From: Cerrena zonata
Lineage: Eukaryota; Basidiomycota; Agaricomycetes; Polyporales; Cerrenaceae
Length of the DNA stretch: 64,000 nucleotides
Assembly (NCBI GenBank): GCA_038087015.1
Contig: JASBNA010000028.1
Coordinates: forward strand, 186,001 to 250,000
Direction: 5' to 3'
Under the pieces are notes generated by a model. That model did not search any database. It saw nothing but the letters and a program-made list of their open reading frames with translations, and was not told the origin of the DNA. Positions within the stretch are counted from its first letter, which is position 1, and every line of letters begins with the position of its first letter. The position numbers and the translations under genes were made by a program. Positions 19,198-30,185 of this stretch are shown piece by piece.

Positions 19198-21585
19198 ATG
19201 TCTGATAACAATCAGGGACAAGCTTCTAATAATAACCTTACCGGCAACGCTTCAGATATCCAGCCAGTTGGTGGTTCTTCAACTAATAACAGTAATGGGG
19301 CTAATAATGCTGGACTGTCGGGTGCTGCAGCTGCTAGGGCACCCGCCAATCGAAGCCAGCAACCTCAATTGTCTCAAGCGGACTTGAATCGAATTGTGTT
19401 GGAATATCTTAATAAGAAAGGATACCATAAGACGGAATCAATGCTTAGATTGGAAAGTACAAATACACCAACACCACCGGGACCAAATGTTAATCCATCC
19501 AACACACCACTTGGTAATCCAGGAGAAATATCGAGACGGGAAAAAGACTTGAAGGAAAAACATACAAGAACCGAAAAAGAGTTAAGAGATTTGAAAGAAA
19601 AACAACATCAATTACATGAACAATTGAAGCTGATGAAAGATAGCGAATCAAGATTACAAGCAGAAAAACGATTAAGAGAATTAGAAGACGAGGAAAAACG
19701 TAAAAGAGAAGATGATCCCGATGTTTACAATAGAGCGTATTCCATCTTGAGAAATTGGGTAGACACTTCTCTTGATTTATATAAACCTGAGTTATCGAGA
19801 ATTTTATTCCCAATTTTCATTCATTGCTATCTTGAGTTGATCCAAAAGAACTTGGTTGCTTACCTGAAAGAGTTTTTGGATGATTTCAAGAGTGATCATG
19901 AAATTCTTCACGGTTTGGAAATTCAACAGTTGGCCAAGATTTCAACTCCTGACCATATACAAACTCATGAATTGGCTCAAGCTTATCGTAAAAATAAATA
20001 TAATATCATTGTTTCCAAAACAAGTTTAAATTTATTACTTTATTTTTTACACGAAAATGAAGCCGTGGGTGGTGCCATTTTAATTAGAATTTTGAATCAA
20101 TACTTAAATCCAATCACTCTAACCACTACAAAACCAGATAAGATAGATCAAGAGGGTGAAGCTAATCCTCAAGAGGGTATACCCGGGTATATCACTCGTA
20201 CCAATGAAATTGAAAAATTTAATGAACAACCAGTCACTTTGGGTAAATTACCCATGGATCCAGAAGTTGAAAAAGAAATCGAAGCAGAACTTAAAGTCAA
20301 AGATGAAAAGACTTCACCTGTAAATGGCGTGTCATTGGTTGACGAATTCAAAAAAATTACAGAACCAGAACAGGATTCTCCAGCCCGTGAATCTCTACCA
20401 TTACCTTTAAAAGATGCTTCCGATATCAAAAGAGCTATATTGGAAGTCGAAGACTCAAGATCAAAAATTAAATTGGGCGCAATCCAAGCAAGTGCTCCTT
20501 CTGTTTGTATGTATACTTTCCACAATACTAATAATAACATGAATTGCATTGAATTCAATAATGATTCAAATATCGTTGCAGCGGGTTTCCAAGATAGTTC
20601 AATCAAATTATGGAGTCTTGATGGAAAACCTTTAAAATCCATTTTCAAAAAAGATCGTCAAAATAATGATAATACCAGAAAACTTATTGGACATAGTGGT
20701 CCCGTTTATGCGTTATCTTTTAGCCCGGATAATCGCTATTTAATTTCTGCTTCAGAAGATAAGACAATAAGGTTATGGTCTTTGGACTCTTACACTGCAT
20801 TAGTGGTTTACAAAGGACATAATCAACCTATATGGGATATCAAGTTTAGTCCAATGGGACATTACTTTGCTACTGCATCTCATGATCAAACAGCTAGATT
20901 ATGGGCAACCGATCATATCTATCCTTTGAGAATCTTTGCCGGGCACATAAATGACGTGGACTGCGTTGCTTTCCATCCAAACTCAAGCTATGTTTTCACT
21001 GGTTCCTCCGATAAAACATGTAGGATGTGGGATGTTCAAACTGGTTCTGCAGTAAGAATTTTCATGGGCCATACCGGACCCGTTAATTGTATTGCCGTCT
21101 CTCCTGATGGTAGGTGGCTAGCAAGTGCTGGAGAAGACAGTGTCATAAACGTTTGGGATGTTGGTTCAGGAAGAAGATTGAAGACCATGAGAGGTCACGG
21201 TAGATCGTCAATTTACTCCTTAGCTTTCTCTAGAGAAGGTGACGTGCTAGTCAGTGGTGGTGCAGACAGTACTGTCAGAGTGTGGGATGTCAAACGTAAT
21301 ACCAACGAAGCAGGACCCGAACCAGACGCTTTCAGTCTTGAAAACAATTCTAATAATGATACAAAAGGTGGTAATAGTAATGGAATCCCCAACGGAAATT
21401 CCGAAAACGCAAATGCTTCCAACAAGGCATCTGGCCCTAACAAATCCAATGAAAGATCTAATAGGAAGGAAATTATCGCCAGTAGCGACCATATGACTGC
21501 ATACTTCACCAAAAAGTCTCCTGTCTACAAAGTCCACTTCACCAGACGTAACCTTTGTCTTGCTGGTGGCTCATTCCTTTCTTAA
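19198..21585 (+). CDS. TAF5: TFIID/SAGA subunit Taf5
   Basis: The 795-residue length is almost that of yeast Taf5 (798). Order: low-complexity N-terminus, LisH motif at 62-86 (LNRIVLEYLNKKGYHKTESM), a charged coiled coil at about 105-175, the TAF5 NTD2 domain from about 178 (YNRAYSILRNWVDTSLDLY), then a WD40 propeller with at least six repeats (SIKLWSLDG, TIRLWSLDS, TARLWATDH, TCRMWDVQT, VINVWDVGS, TVRVWDVKR). LisH plus NTD2 plus WD40 is diagnostic. Taf5 nucleates TFIID and is also in SAGA. A long Asn-rich insert follows the last clear repeat and precedes the C-terminal blade. Confidence 0.95.
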   Translation: MSDNNQGQASNNNLTGNASDIQPVGGSSTNNSNGANNAGLSGAAAARAPANRSQQPQLSQADLNRIVLEYLNKKGYHKTESMLRLESTNTPTPPGPNVNPSNTPLGNPGEISRREKDLKEKHTRTEKELRDLKEKQHQLHEQLKLMKDSESRLQAEKRLRELEDEEKRKREDDPDVYNRAYSILRNWVDTSLDLYKPELSRILFPIFIHCYLELIQKNLVAYLKEFLDDFKSDHEILHGLEIQQLAKISTPDHIQTHELAQAYRKNKYNIIVSKTSLNLLLYFLHENEAVGGAILIRILNQYLNPITLTTTKPDKIDQEGEANPQEGIPGYITRTNEIEKFNEQPVTLGKLPMDPEVEKEIEAELKVKDEKTSPVNGVSLVDEFKKITEPEQDSPARESLPLPLKDASDIKRAILEVEDSRSKIKLGAIQASAPSVCMYTFHNTNNNMNCIEFNNDSNIVAAGFQDSSIKLWSLDGKPLKSIFKKDRQNNDNTRKLIGHSGPVYALSFSPDNRYLISASEDKTIRLWSLDSYTALVVYKGHNQPIWDIKFSPMGHYFATASHDQTARLWATDHIYPLRIFAGHINDVDCVAFHPNSSYVFTGSSDKTCRMWDVQTGSAVRIFMGHTGPVNCIAVSPDGRWLASAGEDSVINVWDVGSGRRLKTMRGHGRSSIYSLAFSREGDVLVSGGADSTVRVWDVKRNTNEAGPEPDAFSLENNSNNDTKGGNSNGIPNGNSENANASNKASGPNKSNERSNRKEIIASSDHMTAYFTKKSPVYKVHFTRRNLCLAGGSFLS

Positions 21586-22075
21586 AACTATTGCTAATCT
21601 TTTTAAACTAATGAACGTATACTTCTTTTACGCCCTCTGAGACACTCTTTACCAGGGAATTTCTGTCGTAGTTATATATAGCTTATAACCTAATTCACTA
21701 ATAAAATAGAAAAGAAGCGGAAAATCCAAAGCTTCACTCGCATTATCTGTCAATCAATAAAAAATGACAAAAAAAGGGAGGAACGCTTCAACTAACGACA
21801 AAAACTTGAGAAAAAAAGATAACGAGTCTTTGATAAAAATTTTCATCAGATCATCAGCCTTATCTCTAGTAAGAGATTTATACTAATTCCTCGAGTTTAT
21901 TCCAAGGAGCCAAGTTGTTACCTTATTTGCAGTACCTCTTTACCGATGGTCATTAAATTTATCTCCTTACAGTGACTCATTTCTAAATCGAACACAATAG
22001 AAACAGTTTGGATCCAACGGTCTGATCGATACCAATAACTCGATCTCTTTCAACTGCAAGAATCATTCACGTAAA
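21586..22075. other. TAF5-PQ-loop gene intergenic region
   Basis: A 490-bp AT-rich gap between tandem genes. I see no gene or strong motif in it. Confidence 0.45.
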
Positions 22076-23914
22076 ATGAGTTCATCTGCTCTGGATTTTT
22101 GGACCAACGCATCCGAGATGTCGAATATCCTAATATCTAGTGGTGAAAATATTGCATCTGTTAATTATACCTTATATTCAAGTAATGAACGAATTGTTTC
22201 ATCAGTATCGCAAATATCAGGGGTACTTTCGCTTGCATTGTGGTTATTTGCTCAATTGCCTCAGGTAATTGAAAATCATTTGAATGAGTCTGTCGCAGGT
22301 GTATCAATCTGGTTCCTTGGTTGTTGGATTGCAGGTGATGTTACTAACCTTATAGGTTGTATTTTAACCAAAGCATTACCTTTCCAAACGTGTCTCGCCT
22401 CATACTATTGCTTTATAGATATCATCTTATCTACTCAATATTGGTACTACACTCGGATTTATCCTAAACAAAAAGTACATCATAATTTATTACAAAGTCC
22501 AAATATGATTAAGCCACATTCTCCTCATCATTCAACTCATCACCATGCTAATCCACATTTGGTTATTAACGATGTGCATGACTATAATTTAGAAGATTTC
22601 AATGTGGCAGGACGTCAATCTAGGAAAGATAGTTTCCTCCATAAAATATTTTCTGGTTCCGTTGTTGCATCCTTGGCTAAACCATCGAACGCAATGCCAA
22701 TTGCTAATAAAGGTGGATCATCAAAAACAGGTACTGTGATTACCTCGATATTGTCGTTCTTTGGTGCTATCAATTCAATAATCACTTCAAACCGCTATAT
22801 TATTGGTAGATCGTCTGCATGGATATGTCTGGCTCTTTATCTTTCTTCAAGAACTCCACAAATTTTGAAAAACTATCATAACAAGTCAACCAAAGGGATG
22901 ACTGTACTTCTATTTCTATTTGCCATGTTGGGTAATTTATTCTATACCATCTCTATACTCTGTGATTTGTACTTACTCTATCGTCATCAGGATTCTTCTA
23001 ATATTTTCATTGATGTCTTTTGGGCTCAATTACCATTCATAGTTGGAAGCTCGGGTACACTAATCTTTGATTCAATAATTATTTTTCAATTTTGGTATTA
23101 TAAAGATCCAGTTAAGAATCTAAATGACGGGTTTTTTGACCATGACCTACATATGCAACGAGAACAACAAAAGTTAAAGAGAAGACAGTTCAATCAAGAA
23201 CCCAACACAAATTATCCTAATAGTATCTTTGATAATGATTCAGATGACTCTGGTTCTTTCTATACAAATCATTATAATACATATTCTCACTCAAATAATC
23301 AAAGACTTCCACAGAGTCTCCGGAGTGATGAAAATATCAATACTTCTTATGAGCCAACTCGTTATAATGAATCTTCATCCTTATTGAATCATAATGATAG
23401 ATCTAGAATTGGCTATACTATGTCACCACCTCCTCCAAATTACATTTCAACATCAGCATGTACTCCAGATTATAACAATAATGGGACTACCAGATCGTTT
23501 ATTTCAAATACTATAACAGCATTAGCTAAGTCATTATCAAGGTCCAATTCTCATATGCATTTACGTTCGCCTCTGCAATCTTCATCGCATTCAGGCTCAA
23601 TGGCCACTAACGGTGCTGTTTTTCATGGTTCTATGGGTAATCCTCACTCGAGTGCAATTGCCATTGCCGATAATTCCTTAGATACCTCTTTAATTCCTTC
23701 AATTGTTGGTAACCATTCTTCTATCTCAAAGAAAATGATGAATGAATCAAAAATACCATTCTCACCAATTGATTTCTTACATGATGATTTCCATCAACCA
23801 GTTAGTTACGCAGGTAGCTATTCACGACAATCTCAAAGGGGACCCTCGCTGTTATCTGGCCAAAGTATGAATGGTCACCAGAGAGCACATAGTCATAATG
23901 ATAACCTAATATAG
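22076..23914 (+). CDS. PQ-loop membrane transporter (Ypq-like), long form
   Basis: Two PQ-loop repeats are present: LALWLFAQLPQVIENHLNES near 53-72 (Pro-Gln at 62-63) and LYLSSRTPQILKNYHNKST near 255-275. Hydrophobic segments around them give the seven-helix layout of the PQ-loop family. Yeast Ypq1-3 move basic amino acids across the vacuolar membrane; vacuolar location and cargo are inferred. At 612 residues it is about twice the core length: a His-rich loop (about 140-200) and a Ser/Asn-rich C-terminal tail of some 250 residues are added. The tail is hydrophilic and probably cytosolic. Confidence 0.75.
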   Translation: MSSSALDFWTNASEMSNILISSGENIASVNYTLYSSNERIVSSVSQISGVLSLALWLFAQLPQVIENHLNESVAGVSIWFLGCWIAGDVTNLIGCILTKALPFQTCLASYYCFIDIILSTQYWYYTRIYPKQKVHHNLLQSPNMIKPHSPHHSTHHHANPHLVINDVHDYNLEDFNVAGRQSRKDSFLHKIFSGSVVASLAKPSNAMPIANKGGSSKTGTVITSILSFFGAINSIITSNRYIIGRSSAWICLALYLSSRTPQILKNYHNKSTKGMTVLLFLFAMLGNLFYTISILCDLYLLYRHQDSSNIFIDVFWAQLPFIVGSSGTLIFDSIIIFQFWYYKDPVKNLNDGFFDHDLHMQREQQKLKRRQFNQEPNTNYPNSIFDNDSDDSGSFYTNHYNTYSHSNNQRLPQSLRSDENINTSYEPTRYNESSSLLNHNDRSRIGYTMSPPPPNYISTSACTPDYNNNGTTRSFISNTITALAKSLSRSNSHMHLRSPLQSSSHSGSMATNGAVFHGSMGNPHSSAIAIADNSLDTSLIPSIVGNHSSISKKMMNESKIPFSPIDFLHDDFHQPVSYAGSYSRQSQRGPSLLSGQSMNGHQRAHSHNDNLI

Positions 23915-24007
23915 TTTCAAAGGGAATTATGTGCCATGTGTCTACTAGTCTAGAGTTCTATTTATTTAACTTATATACAAATATATACATAATAGATTAT
24001 ATTGCAT

Positions 24008-25708
24008 TTAAGTTTGCTTCACTCTCCATGCACTAGATGGTAAGGATTGTAAATAAGCCGTTCTTTTTTTGGCCCATAAAAGAATCAAAATACCTATCAG
24101 AATACAAAGAACATTAGTATAATAGTAACCATCTCTCCATACATTCACAGTTCCCCCCATTTCCTTACATTGTTCTTTCATACTTTCCAGATATATTTGA
24201 TAAGATTTCAGTTTGTTGGAATATTCACAAGTCGAAGATGTAAACTTATCAATCAAGAAAAAAATAATAAGACGAGGCCAAGTACCACCATAATTTGATA
24301 ATGTATTAAGGGTAGTCATATAAGTTCCACCTATTGCCGGGTCAGCAATTTTGGTATGGAATGCACAAAGAGAAACAAATTGAATTGTAGACATGAATGA
24401 ACCGAATAAATGTTGCAAAATAACTAGGAGAAAATAACCAGCTCCAACTTCTCCGCTCAGGGGATACATAAGAAGAATAATTTGACCCCATGCAGCAGCG
24501 AAAAGTCTACCAGCAAATCCAATAACCCAAGGTTTCAAAGGATGCTTACCTGTAGACCATCTACCAGCATAATATCCAAAGAGCATTTCAAAGGGGAAAT
24601 TGATAAGAACAGTAATGGATAAGTCTTCTTTTGATAAACCTTTTTCAAGAAGTTTTAAATTGGTAGCTGCTTCATTAACTTGAAAACCGAATTTTGCAGT
24701 TAACAATATAACCACGAAAGTTTGAACATTTGGTAATTTTAAAACCTGGTACATTGAGTAATAGACGTGTTTCAATTCATTGAAATAATTTTTCCTCGTA
24801 TTATGATAATCCTCAACCTTTGCCTTTTCATTAGCTAGTTTTGCAGCATTAGTCTTGGCCAAATGAGGAGGATCTTCCGGGATGAACACTAATAAGGCAG
24901 TAACAATAAGAAACATCCAGCCCCAAAAACTTAAATACTGACCCATCAGGAAAAGTCCAGTATCCAAAGGAGTCGATCTAATATACTTATTAGCAAAATC
25001 AGGAGAACTCAAAGCCAAATATATTGTGAAGGATGAAAAATAACCCGAGTTTATACCAACTGTTTGAGCAGTTGAAGCGTACGATAATGCTTCTGGGGAT
25101 AGGCAGGTCAATGCCCAGCCATCAACTGCAATATCTTGGGTAGCACAGAAGAACACAAGTAGGAAAAAGCAGGCAGTGATTGTGGTAAGATGAGATTGGG
25201 GGTCTTCCAATAAATCGTCAATAATAAGACCTAGATAAATGAGAGTTAAACCCGATATGGTCTGAATTGGTATAATCCAGGATCTCCTACGCCCCCATTT
25301 CGGAGAGTAGATGGCATCAACTATAGGAGACCAGAGTAATTTCAAGGAGTAAGGATAACTTGCAAGAGAGAATATCCCAACTTGAGAATATGATAATTTA
25401 GATTTCAAGATAAAAGGAATGGACCCAAATGCCAAACCAACTGGAACACCTTGAAGTAAATAGAGTATCACCAAGACTGCAAAAGCTTTATAGTCTTTTC
25501 TAGGTAAGGGTTTAGAGTTTACGGAGGCATTAAAAGCTGGTTTCAAAGTGCTTTTAGATTGCTTTTCATTAAGGTCTTGATGAGAAATGGGGAGTAAACC
25601 ATCATTTTCTTCCTCGAAGGCAGCGTGAGAATAATTGAGTTCGTTGGTAGAAGAATTCGTGGGATCTATGGACAGAATCCTCTTATGAACCTTAGCATCT
25701 TCGGACAT
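24008..25708 (-). CDS. SLC33-type acetyl-CoA transporter (YBR220C-like)
   Basis: A 566-residue polytopic protein of the major-facilitator fold. LYLLQGVPVGLAFGSIPF opens helix 1, then LKLLWSPIVDAIYSPKWGRRRSWI and the hallmark FFCATQDIAVDGWALT, all typical of SLC33A1/AT-1 and the yeast YBR220C product. AT-1 imports acetyl-CoA into the ER lumen for protein acetylation in animals; the fungal role is not established. It has a hydrophilic N-terminus of about 75 residues. Its stop is 94 bp from that of the PQ-loop gene (convergent). Confidence 0.88.
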   Translation of the reverse strand: MSEDAKVHKRILSIDPTNSSTNELNYSHAAFEEENDGLLPISHQDLNEKQSKSTLKPAFNASVNSKPLPRKDYKAFAVLVILYLLQGVPVGLAFGSIPFILKSKLSYSQVGIFSLASYPYSLKLLWSPIVDAIYSPKWGRRRSWIIPIQTISGLTLIYLGLIIDDLLEDPQSHLTTITACFFLLVFFCATQDIAVDGWALTCLSPEALSYASTAQTVGINSGYFSSFTIYLALSSPDFANKYIRSTPLDTGLFLMGQYLSFWGWMFLIVTALLVFIPEDPPHLAKTNAAKLANEKAKVEDYHNTRKNYFNELKHVYYSMYQVLKLPNVQTFVVILLTAKFGFQVNEAATNLKLLEKGLSKEDLSITVLINFPFEMLFGYYAGRWSTGKHPLKPWVIGFAGRLFAAAWGQIILLMYPLSGEVGAGYFLLVILQHLFGSFMSTIQFVSLCAFHTKIADPAIGGTYMTTLNTLSNYGGTWPRLIIFFLIDKFTSSTCEYSNKLKSYQIYLESMKEQCKEMGGTVNVWRDGYYYTNVLCILIGILILLWAKKRTAYLQSLPSSAWRVKQT

Positions 25709-26014
25709 GATCTCAATTGTTTGGAGAAAGGTATATCAATTACTTACACCTGGCTGGAAATTTTCAGTTGTGATTTGAAAGTTGTCGCGTCAAAAAAGCA
25801 CAGAATGAGAAAAACTACCCCATAGATAACGAGACAATACAATTTTGTATAGACTATACCTTACAGGTCATAGTTAGTATGACGAAAATAGATTTTTTAT
25901 TTATATATATGAAAAGGTAATTTTCAAATTAAATTAATTTAATATAGAAGAAAAAGATGGGGGGGAGTAACTATGATTAGATGAAGAATGAAAGGAAGGT
26001 CATTATGAATGAAA
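25709..26014. other. Promoter of the SLC33-like gene
   Basis: 306 bp between the SLC33-like start and the PDB1 3' end. It is AT-rich with a run of G at 25960-25964. No gene or clear motif. Confidence 0.45.
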
Positions 26015-27193
26015 TTATAAGGATAAGACTTTTCTGGAAGCTCTCATAACGATTTCGGTATCTGGGAAAGCGAAATCTTCTAATTCTTTAGCGTAAGGGG
26101 TTGGGACTTCACAACCGGTACATCTTTCAACTGGGGCATCCAAGTAATCAAAGGCTTCCGATTCCATAATTTGAGCACAGATTTCGGAACCAACACCAAA
26201 GGCAGGGAAACCAGCTTCGACGGTGATTAAGTGGTTAGTTTTTTTAACTGATTCAACAATGGTTGGAACATCCAAAGGTTTAATAGATCTTAAGTTAATA
26301 ACTTCAGCTTTAACTCCGTATTGTTCTTCTAATAATTTAGCAGCTTCTAAACAATGCATGACATTTCTAGTATGAGAAACCATAGTTATATCAGTACCTT
26401 CTCTTTCAATTTTAGCTTTACCGATTGGTAAGACGAAATCAGAAGATAAAGATTCTTCAGAAACTTCAAAAGATTCACCATAAGCAATTTCATTTTCCAA
26501 GAAAACAACTGGATTTGGATCTCTAACGGCAGCCTTGAATAAACCTTTATAATCTTCAGCAGAGTAAGGAGATAAAACTTTCAAACCTGGAATAGAACCG
26601 TACCAGGCAGCATAACATTGAGAATGTTGAGCAGCAACACCAGCAGCGGCACCATTTGGACCACGGAAAGTGATATTACAAGGTTGCTTACCACCAGACA
26701 TATAATAAGTTTTAGCGGCAGAATTAATAATATGATCAATTGATTGCATAGCAAAATTAAAAGTCATAAATTCACAAATTGGTTTTAAACCAGCTAATGC
26801 AGCACCAACAGTTAAACCAGTGAACCCCATTTCGGTAATTGGAGTATCAACAACTCTTCTTTCACCAAATCTGTCTAATAAACCTCTTGAAACTTTATAA
26901 GCACCATTATATTGGGCAACTTCTTCCCCCATTAAAAAGACATCATCATCACGGTCTAATTCTTCAGCAATTGCAGAATTCAAAGCATCTCTAACAGTCA
27001 TGGTCTTGGTACCAGAAGCACTGGAAGCAGAACGGACGGAGGAACCCCCAGTAGTTCTTAAAGCTTGATATTGACCAGCTTGGGGTAAACTTCTGGCAAC
27101 AGCATTGGGAATAACTGAACCATTACCATTTTTCAAAGCAGAAGCAGCCAAATTAGCTGTTTTGGCAACAGATGATAACTTACTTGGGGCCAT
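26015..27193 (-). CDS. PDB1: Pyruvate dehydrogenase E1 beta subunit, mitochondrial
   Basis: 392 residues from ATG 27193. After a Ser/Ala-rich presequence, [20 protein letters not shown] begins the transketolase-like pyrimidine domain. [21 protein letters not shown] and [17 protein letters not shown] are signature E1-beta segments, and the C-terminal transketolase domain ends near [11 protein letters not shown]. With Pda1 it decarboxylates pyruvate using thiamine diphosphate. In-frame codons continue upstream to 27304, but the extra 37 residues are hydrophobic and lack an ATG. The divergent region ahead holds two good Rap1-type sites. Confidence 0.95.
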   Translation of the reverse strand: MAPSKLSSVAKTANLAASALKNGNGSVIPNAVARSLPQAGQYQALRTTGGSSVRSASSASGTKTMTVRDALNSAIAEELDRDDDVFLMGEEVAQYNGAYKVSRGLLDRFGERRVVDTPITEMGFTGLTVGAALAGLKPICEFMTFNFAMQSIDHIINSAAKTYYMSGGKQPCNITFRGPNGAAAGVAAQHSQCYAAWYGSIPGLKVLSPYSAEDYKGLFKAAVRDPNPVVFLENEIAYGESFEVSEESLSSDFVLPIGKAKIEREGTDITMVSHTRNVMHCLEAAKLLEEQYGVKAEVINLRSIKPLDVPTIVESVKKTNHLITVEAGFPAFGVGSEICAQIMESEAFDYLDAPVERCTGCEVPTPYAKELEDFAFPDTEIVMRASRKVLSL

Positions 27194-27689
27194 GACAAAT
27201 TTCTCAATGATCGAAAGAATCACACACTGATTAATTGATTTATAAAAGAAAGAAAGAAGAAAAAGTATCAATTTATTAATAAAGCTTTTCCTAACTTTTT
27301 TCAAAGGGAAGTGAGTTCCTTAATTCGGATTTTTTTTTCGCTGTTTTCTCGCACTATTTTGTTTCCTACGCTGCCATTTTTTTGGGAGTGGTGGGCTTTT
27401 CCTATTCCCATTACCTTTCGCCAGGGCTTTTCACGGTCTCTGCCGTGTCCATCTTTCTACAGGCGCCAGAAATGGGGGTGTGCTGTGTAATTGAGTTGGT
27501 CTACACCAGCTTTTGACTGTAAAATCGGCAGCTATGGAGGCCGGACAGATGAGGACCGTATCAAAAAGCGCGATAACCATACTAAATGGCGGTCGTGTCT
27601 CCATGGACAAATCAGTCGATTCGGACATACATCTCCATCAGCGTAAGAGAAACACACAAGCAAGAAAGAAAAAAAATTGGGTCAATAAA

Positions 27690-27742
27690 ACATCCGTACA
27701 TTTGCACTCGAGGTCGTGCGAATAACCTACACCCGTACATTT
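27690..27742 (+). promoter_or_regulatory. Tandem Rap1 sites
   Basis: ACATCCGTACATTT (27690-27703) and ACACCCGTACATTT (27729-27742) both match the classic Rap1 consensus, in the same orientation 39 bp apart. Paired Rap1 sites at such spacing are typical of strong yeast promoters such as ribosomal protein genes. Confidence 0.55.
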
Positions 27743-28124
27743 CCAAAGCAGCCGGCGCCCGGAGTTCCCAGGGAACACCAGACCCCCCTTTGCGGCAGCA
27801 CCCGTCGAGCCCCGGGCACACCTCTCCTCCGTACACCGGTCGTTCCCCTCCTTTCAGTACTTTGGACCACCGTTTGGGAAGCCTTTGTGTTGTTGAGCTG
27901 AGCTGTTGTTGAGTTGAATTGGTTGAGTACATGAGTTGTGGTTGATTATATTTATGGTTGAGTAGATGAGTTACGGTTGGACAATGTCAGACAATGTTGA
28001 GCTGATACCCTGGGTGTAGACGCTTCCACTGACCCAGTTTGTCTAATCGAATAGTCAAAGATGCAAATTTAATTTGCTTTAGGAGATGACTAGCGAGTTC
28101 CGGCAGGGGGGTTTCGAGGGCGTT

Positions 28125-28130
28125 CACGTG
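28125..28130. promoter_or_regulatory. Cbf1-type E-box
   Basis: TCACGTGA is a full palindromic Cbf1 site 196 bp before the ACOT9-like start. The same eight-base extension CACGTGATAC recurs at 47697. Confidence 0.35.
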
Positions 28131-28325
28131 ATACAAAACGCAATATGACTTCATGTTCCGGCAAGCGATGAGGGGGGGTGACTGCCGGCCATTGGCTTGC
28201 ACCCTCGGAACTCAGTCAATGGACTGAAATATTCCAATCATCTTATTATAAAATGTCATCAATATCCTTTTATTTTTAGGAAAAGGATCTCTATATTCTA
28301 ATAATAAATCTTATTTGCACTCAAG

Positions 28326-29846
28326 ATGCTTAAAACGATTGGAAGAACATGCAGGGTTTCAAGCAGGAACCCAGCAATTTACTTCAACAGGTTCAATTCA
28401 TCGATACCAACCAATTTCCATAGAGAAGATAAGGCAGCATCGTTTGAGCCAGCCGATGCAGCAGATGCCACTGCTACTATATTAGCAGATCAAAATGATA
28501 TGCAAAAATTCCCAAATAAAGCCACTTGGATTGCAGCATTAAGAGAACGAGAAAAACAATTGGCTGAAGGTAAAACAATTGATAGTTATTCTTATGTTAC
28601 ACCAGTTACCACTGAAGTTGGCGAAAAGACAAGAAATGAATCATTTTCTTATTTGGCTTTACCTTTCAAAGATGATCAATGGTTGTGTGATCAATACATG
28701 AATGCTTTTGGTAGATTAAGGGCTGGTCAGTTATTTCAAGATTTAGATGCTTTAGCTGGTAGAATTGCTTATAGACACTGTGCTCCTGCTGAACCAGTAA
28801 ATGTTACTGCTTCGGTCGATCGTATTTACATGGTAAAGAAAGTTGATGAAATTACTAATTATAATTTTGTCCTTGCTGGTGCAGTTACTTGGACTGGTAA
28901 ATCTTCAATGGAAATCACAGTTAAAGGTTTTGCATTTGATGAAAAATTACCCTCTACAATAACTGAAGATGCTTTGCCTGCTGAAAATATTTTTTTAACT
29001 GCTAATTTTACCTTTGTTGCTCGTAATCCATTGACTCATCGTTCTTTTGCGGTTAATCGTTTATTACCTACTCTGGAACAACAATGGTTAGATTATAGAA
29101 GAGCCGAATCTCATAATGCTAAAAAAAAATTTGCTGCTAAAAATCATAAAGTCATTGAACCAACTGATGAAGAATCGAGACTTATACATGAAATGTGGAA
29201 ATCTTCAAAAGCAATTGAAAAATCCGGTGGTAATAAACTGAAAAGTTTACTGTTTATGAAAGATTCAAAAGTTAGTTCAACCCTTTTCATGCAACCTCAA
29301 TATAGAAATAGACATTCTTATATGATTTTCGGTGGTTACTTACTTAGACAATCTTTTGAATTGGCTTATTGTGCTGCTGCTGCTTTTGCTTCTGCTGGCC
29401 CAAGATTTGTTTCTCTTGATTCAACTACTTTCAAAGCTCCAGTCCCCGTTGGTAGTGTTTTAAGTATGGATGCCTCAGTGGCTTACACTGAACATATTCA
29501 TGATGAAAATATTGAAAACGATGCTGATTCTCCTTTCAATTTTAGATTACCCCCTACAAATAAACTCCTGTCAAACCCGGATGCTTTCTTATCTGAACCA
29601 GGTACTTTAATTCAAGTCAGGGTCGATACTTATATTAAAAGTTTGAATTCTATCAATTCTAAAGAATCAGGAAGTTTCATTTACTCCTTCTTTGTCCCTG
29701 CCAACTCAACCGCTGAAAATAGTCCTGGTTTTGCTTCAGTCATTCCTCAAACTTATTCAGAAATGATGGAATACGTTGAAGGTAGACGTAGAGCTCAAGA
29801 TACCGCTAATTTCGTCGACACTTTACCAAAGCATTCCTCTATTTAA
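28326..29846 (+). CDS. ACOT9-like mitochondrial acyl-CoA thioesterase (double hotdog)
   Basis: The 506-residue protein has a presequence-like N-terminus (MLKTIGRTCRVSSRNPAIYF) and two hotdog domains. The first, at about 95-235, contains PFKDDQWLCDQYMNAFGRLR, then AGQLFQDLDALAGRIAYRHC, matching ACOT9 (GGLRIGKLLEDLDTFAVWISYKH). The second begins near 325 (RHSYMIFGGYLLRQSFELAYC). Such enzymes hydrolyse acyl-CoA to free acid and CoA in mitochondria. The preferred chain length cannot be read. The start ATG 28326 follows a TATAAA-rich leader (28249). Confidence 0.85.
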   Translation: MLKTIGRTCRVSSRNPAIYFNRFNSSIPTNFHREDKAASFEPADAADATATILADQNDMQKFPNKATWIAALREREKQLAEGKTIDSYSYVTPVTTEVGEKTRNESFSYLALPFKDDQWLCDQYMNAFGRLRAGQLFQDLDALAGRIAYRHCAPAEPVNVTASVDRIYMVKKVDEITNYNFVLAGAVTWTGKSSMEITVKGFAFDEKLPSTITEDALPAENIFLTANFTFVARNPLTHRSFAVNRLLPTLEQQWLDYRRAESHNAKKKFAAKNHKVIEPTDEESRLIHEMWKSSKAIEKSGGNKLKSLLFMKDSKVSSTLFMQPQYRNRHSYMIFGGYLLRQSFELAYCAAAAFASAGPRFVSLDSTTFKAPVPVGSVLSMDASVAYTEHIHDENIENDADSPFNFRLPPTNKLLSNPDAFLSEPGTLIQVRVDTYIKSLNSINSKESGSFIYSFFVPANSTAENSPGFASVIPQTYSEMMEYVEGRRRAQDTANFVDTLPKHSSI

Positions 29847-30185
29847 TTCCCCCTATTTATAATAACTAATACTTCCATATTTAAACTTACCTTGTAGACT
29901 TGCAAAAGAATATTATAAAAATTATTAAGTATATTATTAAAACCGTTTATCACGGAGTAAAAAAAAAGTTTTGGTTAAAAAAGATAGACTAAGCTAATAA
30001 TACAAAAGAATAGAATGAAACCGAGTTGAACTTATTTCAACCCGATGAACTTGATGAAAGGAAAAAAAAGAAGGTAAAGAAGGTCAACTAAGACTTTGGA
30101 AGATGCAATAAAAAGGAAAATCAAAGAAATTAGGGAAGTGAACAAGAAAAATATGCAATAAAAATCATCGGGCTCTCAAAAACAA
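29847..30185. other. Convergent 3' flanks, ACOT9-like / AXL2
   Basis: 339 bp of AT-rich DNA between two facing stop codons. It is presumably 3' UTRs and polyadenylation signals. Nothing else seen. Confidence 0.5.

Larger units (their letters stand above)
27194..28325. other. Divergent promoter PDB1 / ACOT9-like gene
   Basis: A 1132-bp gap. It contains two tandem Rap1-type sites (27690-27742), a third weaker one at 27827-27838, a GC-rich island at about 27740-27860, a degenerate GTTGAG-rich stretch at 27889-28005 and a CACGTG at 28125-28130. Several open frames overlap here on both strands, none with protein-like composition or similarity. Confidence 0.5.

Noticed and set aside
27513..27932. 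Several open frames of 60-108 codons in the PDB1 promoter
   Set aside because: They overlap on both strands in GC-rich DNA and lack similarity.
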